Assembly: GCA_040223615.1 (NCBI GenBank)
Contig: JAVKFY010000031.1
Location: 90,403 to 154,402, forward strand
Direction of reading: 5' to 3'
DNA: 64,000 nt
DNA from: JAVKFY01 sp040223615
GTDB lineage: Bacteria; Pseudomonadota; Alphaproteobacteria; GCA-2731375
The translations under genes and the position numbers were made by a program. Positions 33,679 to 45,465 of the stretch are shown here, one piece after another; position 1 is the stretch's first letter, and every line of letters begins with the position of its first letter. The notes below the pieces were generated by a model. That model worked only from the letters and a program-made list of their open reading frames with translations, did not search any database and had not been told where the DNA came from.

Positions 33679-35138
33679 GCGCTCTCCGCCAGCAGCGTGA
33701 GCTGTTCCTCGCGGTCCTGGCCCAGGCCCTGGTCGGCCACCGCGATCGGGTACTCGCCCGAGAAGCAGGCGTCGCAATATTGCGGTGAGGCCGGGTCGCG
33801 GCCCTGGCCGCCGACGGCGCGGTACAGCCCGTCGAGGCTGAGATAGGCCAGCGTGTCGGCGCCGATATACCGGCGCATGCCCTCGATATCGAGCTTCGAG
33901 GCGAGCAGTTCGTCGCGTGAGGGCGTGTCGATGCCGTAGAAGCAGGAATGCGCCGTCGGCGGGCTGGCGATGCGCATGTGCACGGCGGTGGCGCCGGCCT
34001 CGCGCACCATCTGCACGATCTTCTGGCTGGTGGTGCCGCGCACGATGGAATCGTCGACCAGCACCACGCGTTTGCCGGCCAGCTCGGCGCGGTTGGCGTT
34101 GTGCTTCAGCTTGACCCCGAAGTTGCGGATCTGCTGCGTCGGCTCGATGAAGGTGCGGCCGACATAGTGGTTGCGGATGATGCCAAGCTCGAACGGGATG
34201 CCGGCCTCGTTGGCGAAGCCGATCGCCGCCGGCGTACCGCTGTCCGGCACTGGCACCACCAGGTCGGCCTCGATCCCGGTCTCGCGCGCCAGTTCCGCGC
34301 CGATGCGTTTGCGCACCGCGTAGACGTTGGTGCCGTCGACCACGCTGTCGGGCCGCGCGAAGTAGACATATTCGAAGATGCAGAAGCGCTTCCGCTCGGT
34401 GGCAAAGGGGAAGAAGCTGTGCACGCCGGCATCGTTGCAGATCACCACCTCGCCGGGCTCCACGTCGCGCACGAAGCGCGCGCCGATGATGTCCAGTGCG
34501 CAGGTCTCCGAGGCGATGATGTTGGCACCGTCAAGTTCGCCCAGCACCAGCGGCCGCACGCCGACCGGATCGCGCACCCCGACGATGCCTTCCTTCGACA
34601 TCGCCACCAGGCTGTAGGCGCCCTCCACCCGGCCCATGGCGTCGACGATGCGGTCGATCAGCCGGTCCTGCAGGCTGGTGGCGATCAGGTGGATCAGGAT
34701 CTCGGTGTCCATCGTGGAGTGGAAGATGCTGCCCCGGCGCACCAGGTCGCGGCGCAGGATCTTGGCGTTGGTCAGGTTGCCGTTGTGGCAGATCGCGAAG
34801 CCGCCTGTCTCCAGCTCGGCATAGAGCGGCTGCACGTTGCGCAGCACCGTGGCGCCCTGGGTCGAATAGCGGTTGTGGCCGATCGCGGCGTGGCCCTTGA
34901 GCCGCCCGATCACCGCCTCGTTGTTGAAATTGTCGCCGACCTGGCCGAGCGCGCGGTGCGAATGGAACATGCGCCCGTCGTGCGCGACGATGCCGCAGCT
35001 TTCCTGGCCGCGATGCTGTAGCGCGTGCAGCCCGAGCGCGGTGTGCGCCGCGGCCTCCTGCGCCCCCCAGATGCCGAAGACGCCGCACTCCTCGTGCAGC
35101 TTGTCGTCATCGAAAGGGTGGCCGGGAAGGTCGATCAT
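33675..35138 (-). CDS. purF: Amidophosphoribosyltransferase PurF
   Basis: 487 aa. It makes 5-phosphoribosylamine from PRPP and glutamine, the first purine step. The N-terminal glutaminase nucleophile is C18 after a short propeptide (HEECGVFGIWG). The PRTase loop VLVDDSIVRGTTS and the conserved GYF-independent C-terminal DELLAS region are present. Overlaps cvpA by 4 bp. Confidence 0.97.
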   Translation of the reverse strand: MIDLPGHPFDDDKLHEECGVFGIWGAQEAAAHTALGLHALQHRGQESCGIVAHDGRMFHSHRALGQVGDNFNNEAVIGRLKGHAAIGHNRYSTQGATVLRNVQPLYAELETGGFAICHNGNLTNAKILRRDLVRRGSIFHSTMDTEILIHLIATSLQDRLIDRIVDAMGRVEGAYSLVAMSKEGIVGVRDPVGVRPLVLGELDGANIIASETCALDIIGARFVRDVEPGEVVICNDAGVHSFFPFATERKRFCIFEYVYFARPDSVVDGTNVYAVRKRIGAELARETGIEADLVVPVPDSGTPAAIGFANEAGIPFELGIIRNHYVGRTFIEPTQQIRNFGVKLKHNANRAELAGKRVVLVDDSIVRGTTSQKIVQMVREAGATAVHMRIASPPTAHSCFYGIDTPSRDELLASKLDIEGMRRYIGADTLAYLSLDGLYRAVGGQGRDPASPQYCDACFSGEYPIAVADQGLGQDREEQLTLLAESA

Positions 35139-35794
35139 TGCGACTCCTTCGAAGTGCCGAGCAGGCGGTCGAGCTGCCGACGATCCTCGGGCTTATAGCC
35201 AGTTTCGTCGCCCGAGTCAGGCGGCAGCAATTCGCGCAGCATCCGGGTGCGTTCCTCCAGCTCGGTCTTCGGCCGCTCGCCGGTCACCGGGGCCAGGCGG
35301 GCCGCCATGTCCGGTGGCGCCAGCCGGATCAGCAGGTCGGCGCCATATTGCATCGCCGGCCGGGCGCGCGCCTCCCTGACCCAGTCGGGATGCTCCTCCG
35401 GCGGGATGAACTGCACCAGAATCAGATAGGCCAGCGCGATCAGCAGGGCGCCGCGCACCAGCCCGAACAGGAAGCCCAGCGACCGGTCGAAGCCGCCGAC
35501 CTCGCTCGCCTTCACCGCCTTGATAATCAACCCGAAGATGATCGAGAGCACGATCATCGCGACCAGGAAGATGATGCCGCCGGCCGCCGCGGTGGCGAAT
35601 CGCTCGTCCGCCAGATAGGGCTGCAAATACGGCTGCAGATAGGGGTAGCCCCGATAGGCGGCGATGCCGGCGCCGACCAATGCCGCGATCAGCAGCACTT
35701 CCTTGACGAAACCGCGCCAGAAGGCCACCAGGGCCGACACCAGCAACACCCCGGCCGCGACCAGGTCCAGGATGTTGAACTGCAGATTTTCCAT
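35135..35794 (-). CDS. cvpA: CvpA-family membrane protein
   Basis: 219 aa. Four membrane helices occur in the N-terminal two thirds (LVAAGVLLVSALVAFWRGFVKEVLLIAALVGAGIAA ... IIFLVAMIVLSIIFGLII ... GALLIALAYLILV), with the conserved RGFVKE and GFDRSLGFLFGLVRG. A charged cytosolic tail follows. CvpA affects envelope stress and, in E. coli, colicin V production; its biochemical role is unclear. ATG at 35794 chosen over the upstream GTG at 35809. Directly upstream of purF, as in many proteobacteria. Confidence 0.88.
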   Translation of the reverse strand: MENLQFNILDLVAAGVLLVSALVAFWRGFVKEVLLIAALVGAGIAAYRGYPYLQPYLQPYLADERFATAAAGGIIFLVAMIVLSIIFGLIIKAVKASEVGGFDRSLGFLFGLVRGALLIALAYLILVQFIPPEEHPDWVREARARPAMQYGADLLIRLAPPDMAARLAPVTGERPKTELEERTRMLRELLPPDSGDETGYKPEDRRQLDRLLGTSKESQ

Positions 35795-35856
35795 GCGGCC
35801 GTTTAGCACATGTCGTTGCAGTCGGCACTAGCCCGCGCCGCCACCTGGCCGCCCGC

Positions 35857-37233
<1,377 letters not shown>

Positions 37234-37236
37234 GGC

Positions 37237-38007
37237 CTAGCGCCACGCCGGCTGGATCGGGCCCTCGATGCGGCCTTGCACGAACTGCTCGACTTCCGGC
37301 ACGCCGCAGGTGTCGATCTCGTCGACATGGCCGGCCCAGATGATCCGGCCGCCGTGCAGCATCGCCACGCGGTCGGCGATGGTTCGCGCGCTGCCCATGT
37401 CGTGGGTGATGGTCAGCGTCGTGGCGCCCAGCTCCTTGGAGCGTTCCACGATCAGCTCGTCGATCACGTCGCCCATCAACGGGTCGAGCCCGGTGGTTGG
37501 CTCGTCGAAGAAGATGATCTCCGGCTCGGTGGCGATGGCGCGGGCCAGGCCGACGCGCTTGCGCATGCCGACCGACAGGCTGGCCGGATCGGCGTCCGCG
37601 ACGTCCGCTCCCAGGCCGACCTTCTCCATGTTGGCGAGCGCGATCGGCCGCGCCTGGTCGGGCGACATGCCCTTGCCGCGCACCAGGCCGAAGGCGACGT
37701 TCTGCACCACGCTCAGGCTGTCGAACAGGGCGGCGTTCTGGAACAGCATGCCGAGCCGCAGCAGGGTGCGCTCGCGGTCGCGGCCCTTCAACGGCACCAC
37801 GTCCTCGCCGTCGATCTCGATCCGCCCGCCGTCGGGGTGCAGCAGGCCGAGGATGCATTTCAGCGTCACCGACTTGCCGGTGCCGGAGCCGCCGATGATC
37901 GCCAGCGACTCGCCGCGCGCCACCTCCAGGTCGACATGGTCCAGCACCACCTTCTTGCCGAAGGTCTTGCGCAGGCCCTTGAGTGCCAGCTTGGTCGGCG
38001 GGCTCAT
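37237..38007 (-). CDS. mlaF: MlaF-type ABC transporter ATPase
   Basis: 256 aa. ATPase of the Mla phospholipid transport system (MlaFEDB), which maintains outer-membrane lipid asymmetry. Walker A GGSGTGKS, signature LSVGMRKRVGLARAIA and Walker B IIFFDEPTTGLDPL are present. The gene follows mlaE with a 4-bp overlap. The substrate-binding subunit mlaD is not in this window. Confidence 0.92.
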   Translation of the reverse strand: MSPPTKLALKGLRKTFGKKVVLDHVDLEVARGESLAIIGGSGTGKSVTLKCILGLLHPDGGRIEIDGEDVVPLKGRDRERTLLRLGMLFQNAALFDSLSVVQNVAFGLVRGKGMSPDQARPIALANMEKVGLGADVADADPASLSVGMRKRVGLARAIATEPEIIFFDEPTTGLDPLMGDVIDELIVERSKELGATTLTITHDMGSARTIADRVAMLHGGRIIWAGHVDEIDTCGVPEVEQFVQGRIEGPIQPAWR

Positions 38008-38780
38008 TGCCCGAAGAAGGCCTCAGTGACGAAATAGTCGGCGACCAGGATCAGGATCAAAGAGGTCACCACCGCATTGGTCGTGGCGCGGCCGACGCCC
38101 TGCGCGCCGCCGGAGCTGTTGAAGCCGTGGTAGCAGCCCATCAGCGCGATGATGAAGCCGAACACGGCGGCCTTCACCAGGCCGGAGACCACGTCGATGG
38201 CCTCCAGGAACTCGAACGTGTTCTTGATGTAGCCGGCGGCGTTGAAGTCGAGCCGGTGCACGCCGACCATGTAGCCGCCGAGCACGCCGATGATGTCGGC
38301 GATCAGCACCAGGATCGGCATGGTGATGGTGGCCGCGATCAGGCGCGGCGCCACCAGATACTTGAACGGGTTGGTCTGCAGCGTGATCAGCGCGTCGATC
38401 TGCTCGGTCACCCGCATGGTGCCGAGCTCCGCCGCGATCGCCGCGCCGACCCGGCCGCCGACCATCAGGCCGCCCAGCACCGGCCCGAGCTCACGCACCA
38501 GACCGATGACGACGATCGAGGCGACCGCGCTCTCGGCGTTGAAGCGGGCCGAGCCGACGTAGATCTGCAACGCCAACACCGCGCCGGTGAAGAACGCGGT
38601 CAGCCCGACCACGGGCAGCGAGTAGTAGCCGATGGCCAGCATCTGCCGCCAGATCAGGCCGAAGTAGAACGGCGGCAGGAAGGTGTGGGTGACGCCGTTA
38701 CCGGTGAAGATCGCCAGCCGGCCGATCGCGGCCAGGAAGGCCAGCGCGGTGCGCCCGATAATCGCCAGCGGGTTGATCAT
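38004..38780 (-). CDS. mlaE: MlaE-type ABC transporter permease
   Basis: 258 aa. Permease of the MlaE family with about five to six membrane helices. The diagnostic motif is VRELGPVLGGLMVGGRVGAAIAAELGTMRVTEQIDAL. It pairs with the MlaF ATPase downstream and overlaps alr upstream by 4 bp. Confidence 0.92.
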   Translation of the reverse strand: MINPLAIIGRTALAFLAAIGRLAIFTGNGVTHTFLPPFYFGLIWRQMLAIGYYSLPVVGLTAFFTGAVLALQIYVGSARFNAESAVASIVVIGLVRELGPVLGGLMVGGRVGAAIAAELGTMRVTEQIDALITLQTNPFKYLVAPRLIAATITMPILVLIADIIGVLGGYMVGVHRLDFNAAGYIKNTFEFLEAIDVVSGLVKAAVFGFIIALMGCYHGFNSSGGAQGVGRATTNAVVTSLILILVADYFVTEAFFGQ

Positions 38781-39824
38781 GCCCGGTACACGCGGCCGTA
38801 GCGCGGCCCCAGCGCGGTCAGGATCTCGTAGCCGATGGTGCCGGCGGCCTCGGCCAGCTCGTCGACGGTAATGGCGTCGCCGATCAGCTCGACCGGCATG
38901 CCCGCCGCGGCCTCGTCAACCGCTGTCACGTCCAGCGTGATCATGTCCATCGAGACCCGCCCCACAACCGGTACCCGCCGACCCGCGACCCGGGCCGAGG
39001 CCCGGTTGCCCAGACAGCGAAAGTAGCCGTCGGCGTAACCGACCGGAACGACCGCGACGCGTGTGGGCTGGCTGGCCGAGAAGGCGGCACCGTAGCCAAC
39101 GCTCTCACCGGCGTCAATGCGCCGGATTTGCTGGATTTCCGCCTGCAAATGCACCACCGCGCGCATCGGGTTGGGTTGCCCCGGCGTCGGGTTCACGCCG
39201 TACAGCGCGGCCCCAGGCCGGACCATGTCGAAGGCGAAGTCGGGCCCCAGGAAGATCCCCGACGAGTTCGCCAGGCTGGCCGGTACGCCGGGCAGCAGCG
39301 CGCGCAGATCGGCGAACCGGTCGCGCTGGCGCCGGTTCATCGGGTGCGCCGGATCGTCGGCGCAGGCCAGGTGGCTCAGCAGCAGCCGCAGGTCGAGCCG
39401 CGTCAGCGTGCCGTCGCCGGCGAGCCGGCGGAAGTCGTCGGCCGCCAGGCCGAGCCGGTTGATGCCGCTGTCGACGTGCAGCGCCGCCGGCCCGCCGGGC
39501 CAGCCCCGGACCTGCGCTTCGGTACACAGCACGGGGCGGATATCGGCCTCGGCGGCGCGCGCTTCGGTGCCGGGCGGGCAGCCGTGCAGCACGTAGATAT
39601 CGGCGTCGGGCAGCAGCGCGCGCAGCTCCAGGGCCTCGAACAGATGCGCCACGAAGAACGTCTCGCAGCCGGCGCGGGCCAGCGCTGGGGCGACGTCGGA
39701 CAGGCCCAGCCCGTAGGCATCGGCCTTCACCGCGGCAGCGCAGGCGACGCCGGCGGTCTCGCGCAGCCGGGCATGATTGGCGGCGATCGCCGCCAAATCG
39801 ACGGTGAGCGTGGCGGCGGCCAGC

Positions 39825-39850
<26 letters not shown>
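38777..39850 (-). CDS. alr: Alanine racemase
   Basis: 357 aa. PLP enzyme producing D-alanine for peptidoglycan. The PLP lysine is K42 in AVKADAYGLG; the SMDMITLDVT block near the C-terminus holds the second-site region. The start overlaps the end of dnaB by 26 bp; no better downstream start is evident. Confidence 0.95.
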
Positions 39851-41324
<1,474 letters not shown>

Positions 41325-41375
41325 GTTTCGCAGAGCTCACGGCTCCGCGCCAAAAAGTGTTTTCAGCACACGTGG

Positions 41376-41449
41376 TTATCCACAGCCTGGGGCAGGGCGG
41401 GCGCCACCGCAAGCGCGGTCCGCAAGTCGTTACCCACAGCGCTGGATAA
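41376..41449. promoter_or_regulatory. Cluster of three DnaA-box-like sites upstream of dnaB
   Basis: TTATCCACA at 41376-41384 is a perfect consensus box. TTACCCACA at 41430-41438 has one mismatch. TTATCCAGC on the minus strand (41441-41449) has two. They lie 50-125 bp upstream of the dnaB start, in the dnaB-cfa gap (41325-41488). Confidence 0.5.
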
Positions 41450-41488
41450 GCCGGCGCGGACGCGGCCTCGGCGCGCCGCCGGCGCGAA

Positions 41489-42724
41489 TCACTCTGCCGC
41501 GGCGAGCGAGTTGGAGCGGTCGTTCTCGTAGTGGCTGATATAGTCGCGGGTGATCGGCACCGCGTCCTGGTTACGCGCCAGCTGAATCTGGAACACCACC
41601 TGGCCGGAGAACCGGAAGGCGGTCTCGCTGGCGGCCAGGTACAGCTCCCACATGCGGCAGAAGCGGTCGTCGTAGAGTGCCCGGGCACGTTCCACGTTGC
41701 GCAGGAAGCGCATGCGCCAGTGCCGCAAGGTCTCCGCGTAGTGCAGCCGCAGCACCTCCACGTCGGTGATGTAGAGGCCGGCCTTCTCGATCATCGGCGC
41801 CACTTCGGACAGCGCCGGGCAGTAGCCGCCGGGAAAGATGTACTTGTCGATCCAGGGATTGGTGAAGCCCGGTCCGTCGGCGCGGCCGATGGTGTGCAAC
41901 AGGGCGACGCCGTCGTCCTTCAGCAGCGTCCGGCACTTGTCGAAGAACTCGCCGTAGTGGTTGACGCCGACATGCTCGAACATGCCGACCGAGACGATCC
42001 GGTCGAACTTGCCGTCGACGTGGCGATAGTCGCGCAGCTCGAACCGCACACGATCGTTCAGGCCGGCATTCAGCGCTCGCTCGTTGGACAGCTTGTGCTG
42101 CTCCTCCGACAGGGTCACGCCGGTGACGTCGACCTGGCTCCGCTCCGCCAGGTAGAGCCCAAGACCGCCCCAGCCGGACCCGATGTCCAGCACCTTCTGA
42201 CCCGGTTGGAGCAGCAGCTTGGCGGCGATATGGTGTTTCTTGCGCGCCTGGGCGGTCTCCAGGCTGTCCTCGGGCGAGGCGAAGTAGGCGCACGAATACT
42301 GCCGGTCGGCATCCAGGAACAGCTCGTACAGCTCGCCCGACAGGTCGTAGTGGTGCGCGACGTTGCGCTTCGACCTGGGGGCGGGGTTGTACTGCGCCAG
42401 CTTGCGGCCGATCCGGCGACACGCGTTGAGCAGCCGCGGCACCCAGTTCAGCGGCGCCGACCAGCCCAGGTTCATGGCGGCATATTCCATGAAGTCGTAG
42501 CAGGTCTTGCCGTCTTCGACCGTCAGGCGGCCATCGACGATGGCCTCCGGCACCCGCAGCATCGGGTCGATGAACAGCTCGGTGTGCAGCTTGCGGTCAT
42601 GTAGCCGAAGCGTGATCGTCGGCCCCGGCTCGTTACCGATGAACCGGTGCAGGCGGCCGTCGGCATCGATCACCTTCAGCTCGCCCAGGCGCACCACGCG
42701 CCGTAGCAATTGCGCGAACAACAT
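41489..42724 (-). CDS. cfa: Cyclopropane-fatty-acyl-phospholipid synthase
   Basis: 411 aa. It transfers a methylene group from S-adenosylmethionine to unsaturated membrane lipids. The SAM motif VLDIGSGWGGLGLYLAE, the YSCAYF segment and the VSVGMFEHVG and FPGGYCPALSE blocks are conserved. It lies between rplI and dnaB, a place where most relatives have no such gene, so it is probably an insertion into this housekeeping run. Confidence 0.92.
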   Translation of the reverse strand: MLFAQLLRRVVRLGELKVIDADGRLHRFIGNEPGPTITLRLHDRKLHTELFIDPMLRVPEAIVDGRLTVEDGKTCYDFMEYAAMNLGWSAPLNWVPRLLNACRRIGRKLAQYNPAPRSKRNVAHHYDLSGELYELFLDADRQYSCAYFASPEDSLETAQARKKHHIAAKLLLQPGQKVLDIGSGWGGLGLYLAERSQVDVTGVTLSEEQHKLSNERALNAGLNDRVRFELRDYRHVDGKFDRIVSVGMFEHVGVNHYGEFFDKCRTLLKDDGVALLHTIGRADGPGFTNPWIDKYIFPGGYCPALSEVAPMIEKAGLYITDVEVLRLHYAETLRHWRMRFLRNVERARALYDDRFCRMWELYLAASETAFRFSGQVVFQIQLARNQDAVPITRDYISHYENDRSNSLAAAE

Positions 42725-42886
42725 CCGCTCGTCGCCCCCGAATTCTACATTCGGCGCGACCCAGCGGCGGGCGTTGAACCGACCCGTCCGCTACGCGGTC
42801 GCGTCTGAATGTGAAAACTATAAGACGACGCCGGGCCTCGGCGGAAGCCCTTGTTTGCGTTCGGGGAATTGTCGGCCGGAGCCGGC

Positions 42887-43501
42887 TCAGGCGTCGCTGG
42901 GGAGGTTTTCGGCTGGCAGGTTCTCGTCGTCGGTCGGGACGCCGCCATCGATCGGGGCGGTTTCCGCGGTGGTGCTGTCCTGCTCGCCGTCGTCGTCATC
43001 GTCCGTTTCGGCCAGGACATCGATGCCCTGCGCCTGCAGCGCCGCCTCGTCTTCGGAGCGGGCCACGTTGGCGGTAACGGTGATGGTGACTTCCGGGTGC
43101 AGCGCGATACGCACGTCGTGCAGGCCCAGGGTCTTGATCGGCCGGTCCAGCACCACCTGCCCACGCTCGACCTTGTAGCCGGCGGCGCTCAGGCTCTCGG
43201 CGATGTCGCGCGAGTTCACCGAGCCGTAGAGCTGGCCCATGTCGGAGGCCTGGCGCACCAGGATGCAGGACACGTCTTCCATCCGGCTGGCCACGTCGGC
43301 GGCTTCGCCGCGGCGTTCGAGGTTGCGCGCCTCCAGTTCGGCGCGCTGTTGGTCGAATCGCTTCAGGTTGGCATCGGTGGCGCGCAGCGCCTTGTTCTGG
43401 GGCAGCAGGAAATTGCGCGCGAAGCCGTTCTTCACCCGAACGACGTCGCCCATCTGGCCCAGTTTTTCGATGCGCTCCAGCAGCACCACCTGCATCGGCA
43501 T
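42887..43501 (-). CDS. rplI: Ribosomal protein L9, extended
   Basis: 204 aa versus about 150 in E. coli. The standard L9 start (MQVVLLERIEKLGQMGDVVRVKNGFARNFLLPQNKAL), linker helix and C-domain are followed from about 150 by an acidic Asp/Glu/Pro tail. The tail is common in alphaproteobacteria, though its composition varies. Third gene of rpsF-rpsR-rplI. Confidence 0.96.
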   Translation of the reverse strand: MPMQVVLLERIEKLGQMGDVVRVKNGFARNFLLPQNKALRATDANLKRFDQQRAELEARNLERRGEAADVASRMEDVSCILVRQASDMGQLYGSVNSRDIAESLSAAGYKVERGQVVLDRPIKTLGLHDVRIALHPEVTITVTANVARSEDEAALQAQGIDVLAETDDDDDGEQDSTTAETAPIDGGVPTDDENLPAENLPSDA

Positions 43502-43521
43502 GTTCTTCTCCTAGCCTGGGC

Positions 43522-43779
43522 CTAGCCCTGCATGAAGGGCAGCAGCGCCAGGTTGCGGGCGCGCTTGATCGCGCGTGCCAGCTCACGCTGTTTCTTCGCC
43601 GAGACCGCGGTAATGCGGCTGGGCACGATCTTGCCGCGCTCCGACACGTAGCGCTGCAGCAACTTCACGTCCTTGTAGTCGATCGCCGGGGCGCTATCGC
43701 CACTGAACGGGCAGGTCTTGCGCCGGCGAAAGAACGGCCGGCGTACCGGCAGTTGGCTGATCTTGACTTCGGTCGCCAT
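43522..43779 (-). CDS. rpsR: Ribosomal protein S18
   Basis: 85 aa small-subunit protein. PFFRRRKTCPFSGD, IDYKDVKLLQRYVSERGKIVPSRITAVSAKKQRELARAIKRAR and LALLPF are all conserved. It overlaps rpsF by 1 bp. Confidence 0.98.
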   Translation of the reverse strand: MATEVKISQLPVRRPFFRRRKTCPFSGDSAPAIDYKDVKLLQRYVSERGKIVPSRITAVSAKKQRELARAIKRARNLALLPFMQG

Positions 43780-44237
43780 CAGTTGCCTCCGCTTTCATTC
43801 TCGTCGCGGCGCGGGCCGCGCGGCCTGTCGCGATCGCCACGATCCCGATCGCCACGGTCACCACGATCGCGATCGCCGAAGTCGCGATCCCGGCTGCGCG
43901 AACCCTCGCGCGCGGCGCGGGTCTGCATCATCACCGACGGGCTTTCGTCGAGTTCCTCGGTCCGCACGGTCTGGAACCGCAGGATGTCCTCGTTCAACCG
44001 AAGCTGCCGCTCGATCTCGTGCAGGGTCGCCGCCGGCGCCTCCACGTTGAGCATCAGGTAGTGGCCCTTGCGGTTCTTCTTGATCCGGTAGGACAGGTTG
44101 CGCAGGCCCCAATATTCGGTCTTGCCAACCTTGCCGCCGCCCTCGGTAACGAGGCCGGTAAGCTGTTCGGTCAGACCCTCGACCTGCTGTGCCGAGATAT
44201 CCTGGCGAGCGATGATGACGCTCTCGTAATTGGGCAT
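43779..44237 (-). CDS. rpsF: Ribosomal protein S6 with Arg/Asp-rich tail
   Basis: 152 aa. The S6 core (YESVIIARQDISAQQVEGL ... YWGLRNLSYRIKKNRKGHY) is typical to about residue 105. A tail of repeated RD/GDR units follows (about 115-140), encoded by GATCG-rich DNA repeats around 43830-43890. First gene of the ribosomal trio. Confidence 0.96.
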   Translation of the reverse strand: MPNYESVIIARQDISAQQVEGLTEQLTGLVTEGGGKVGKTEYWGLRNLSYRIKKNRKGHYLMLNVEAPAATLHEIERQLRLNEDILRFQTVRTEELDESPSVMMQTRAAREGSRSRDRDFGDRDRGDRGDRDRGDRDRPRGPRRDENESGGN

Positions 44238-44379
44238 GCGCTATCGAACTCCTGTTGGCGCTGCGTCCGGCCCGATCGCACGGCGACGGCAACGGGCGCT
44301 GCGTAGCAGCCTGGCCAAAGCCGATCAAGATCAGGCGGATGCCCGCGGGACGCGCATCAGCACCCCGCGAGGCGCGGCA

Positions 44380-44407
44380 CTTATACACAATTGCCCAGGC
44401 GACGCAA
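44380..44407 (-). promoter_or_regulatory. Promoter of rpsF operon
   Basis: On the minus strand, TTGCGT, a 16-bp spacer and TATAAG. This leaves a leader of about 135 nt before rpsF, long enough to hold an S6:S18 autoregulatory structure (not verified). It diverges from the fabD promoter. Confidence 0.6.
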
Positions 44408-44432
44408 GCACTGCCCCGGTGTTTGCCCATGC

Positions 44433-44461
44433 TTGATCAGCTTCCTGTCGGCGCCTATGAC
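44433..44461 (+). promoter_or_regulatory. Promoter of fabD operon
   Basis: TTGATC, a 17-bp spacer and TATGAC, 51 bp before the fabD start. Confidence 0.55.
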
Positions 44462-44512
44462 TTGATCGTGTCACAACACGGCGCGGCAAGCCCGGTATTG
44501 CGGAGGCGAACG

Positions 44513-45454
44513 ATGGTCAGAGCGTTGGTTTTTCCCGGCCAGGGTAGCCAGGCGGTGGGCATGGGCCAGGCCCTGGCCGACGCCGAGCCGACCGCGCGCG
44601 AGGTGTTCCAGGAAGTCGACGACGCACTGAACCAGAACCTGTCCCGGCTGATGTTCGAGGGGCCGCAAGAGGAACTGGTGCTGACCGAGAACGCCCAGCC
44701 CGCCCTGATGGCTCTTTCGGTCGCGGTGCTGCGGGTGCTGGAGACCGGCGGCGGGCTCGACCTCAACGACGCCTGCGCCTTCGTCGCCGGCCACTCGCTC
44801 GGTGAATATTCCGCGCTGACCGCGGCCGGCGCCCTGGCCCTGCCCGAGACCGCCCGGCTGCTGAAGCGCCGCGGCCAGGCGATGCAGACGGCGGTGCCGG
44901 TCGGTGTCGGCGCCATGGCCGCCGTGCTGGGTGTCGAGCTCGACGTGGTGGCCGAGGTCGCGAAGGCCGCCGCCCAGGGCCAGGTCTGCGACGTCGCCAA
45001 CGACAATGCCGACGGCCAGGTTGTGGTCAGCGGCCATCGCGAAGCGGTCGAGCGCGCCGTGGAGCTGGCCAAGGAGAAGGGCGGCCGGCGCTCGATCCTG
45101 CTGCCGGTCTCCGCGCCGTTCCACTGCGCGCTGATGCAGCCCGCCGCCGACGTCATGGCCGAGGCCCTGTCCGACGCCGAGATCGGCGTGCCGCGGGTGC
45201 CGCTGGTCGCCAACGTCACCGCCAGCGCCACGTCCGCACCCGACACCATCCGCGACCTGCTGGTGAAACAGGTCACCGCCATGGTGCGCTGGCGCGAGAG
45301 CGTGCTTTACATGAAGGACCAGGGCGTCGACACACTGGTCGAGCTCGGCGCCGGCAAGGTGCTGACCGGCATGGTCCGGCGCATCGACAAGGAGATGACC
45401 GGCATGGCGGTCGGCGCACCGGAAGACATCGAAGCGTTCTTGAAGACGCTGTAG
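44513..45454 (+). CDS. fabD: Malonyl-CoA:ACP transacylase FabD
   Basis: 313 aa. It loads malonate onto acyl carrier protein. GHSLGEYSA contains the nucleophile S95, and APFHCALM the catalytic His. The ATG at 44513 (MVRALVFPGQGSQ) has GGAGG at 7 nt. First gene of the fatty-acid operon. Confidence 0.97.
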   Translation: MVRALVFPGQGSQAVGMGQALADAEPTAREVFQEVDDALNQNLSRLMFEGPQEELVLTENAQPALMALSVAVLRVLETGGGLDLNDACAFVAGHSLGEYSALTAAGALALPETARLLKRRGQAMQTAVPVGVGAMAAVLGVELDVVAEVAKAAAQGQVCDVANDNADGQVVVSGHREAVERAVELAKEKGGRRSILLPVSAPFHCALMQPAADVMAEALSDAEIGVPRVPLVANVTASATSAPDTIRDLLVKQVTAMVRWRESVLYMKDQGVDTLVELGAGKVLTGMVRRIDKEMTGMAVGAPEDIEAFLKTL

Positions 45455-45465
45455 GGAGACGGCCG

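Noticed and set aside
41376..41449. Chromosomal replication origin
   Set aside because: DnaA boxes are few, there is no AT-rich unwinding element, and none of the usual alphaproteobacterial oriC neighbours are seen.
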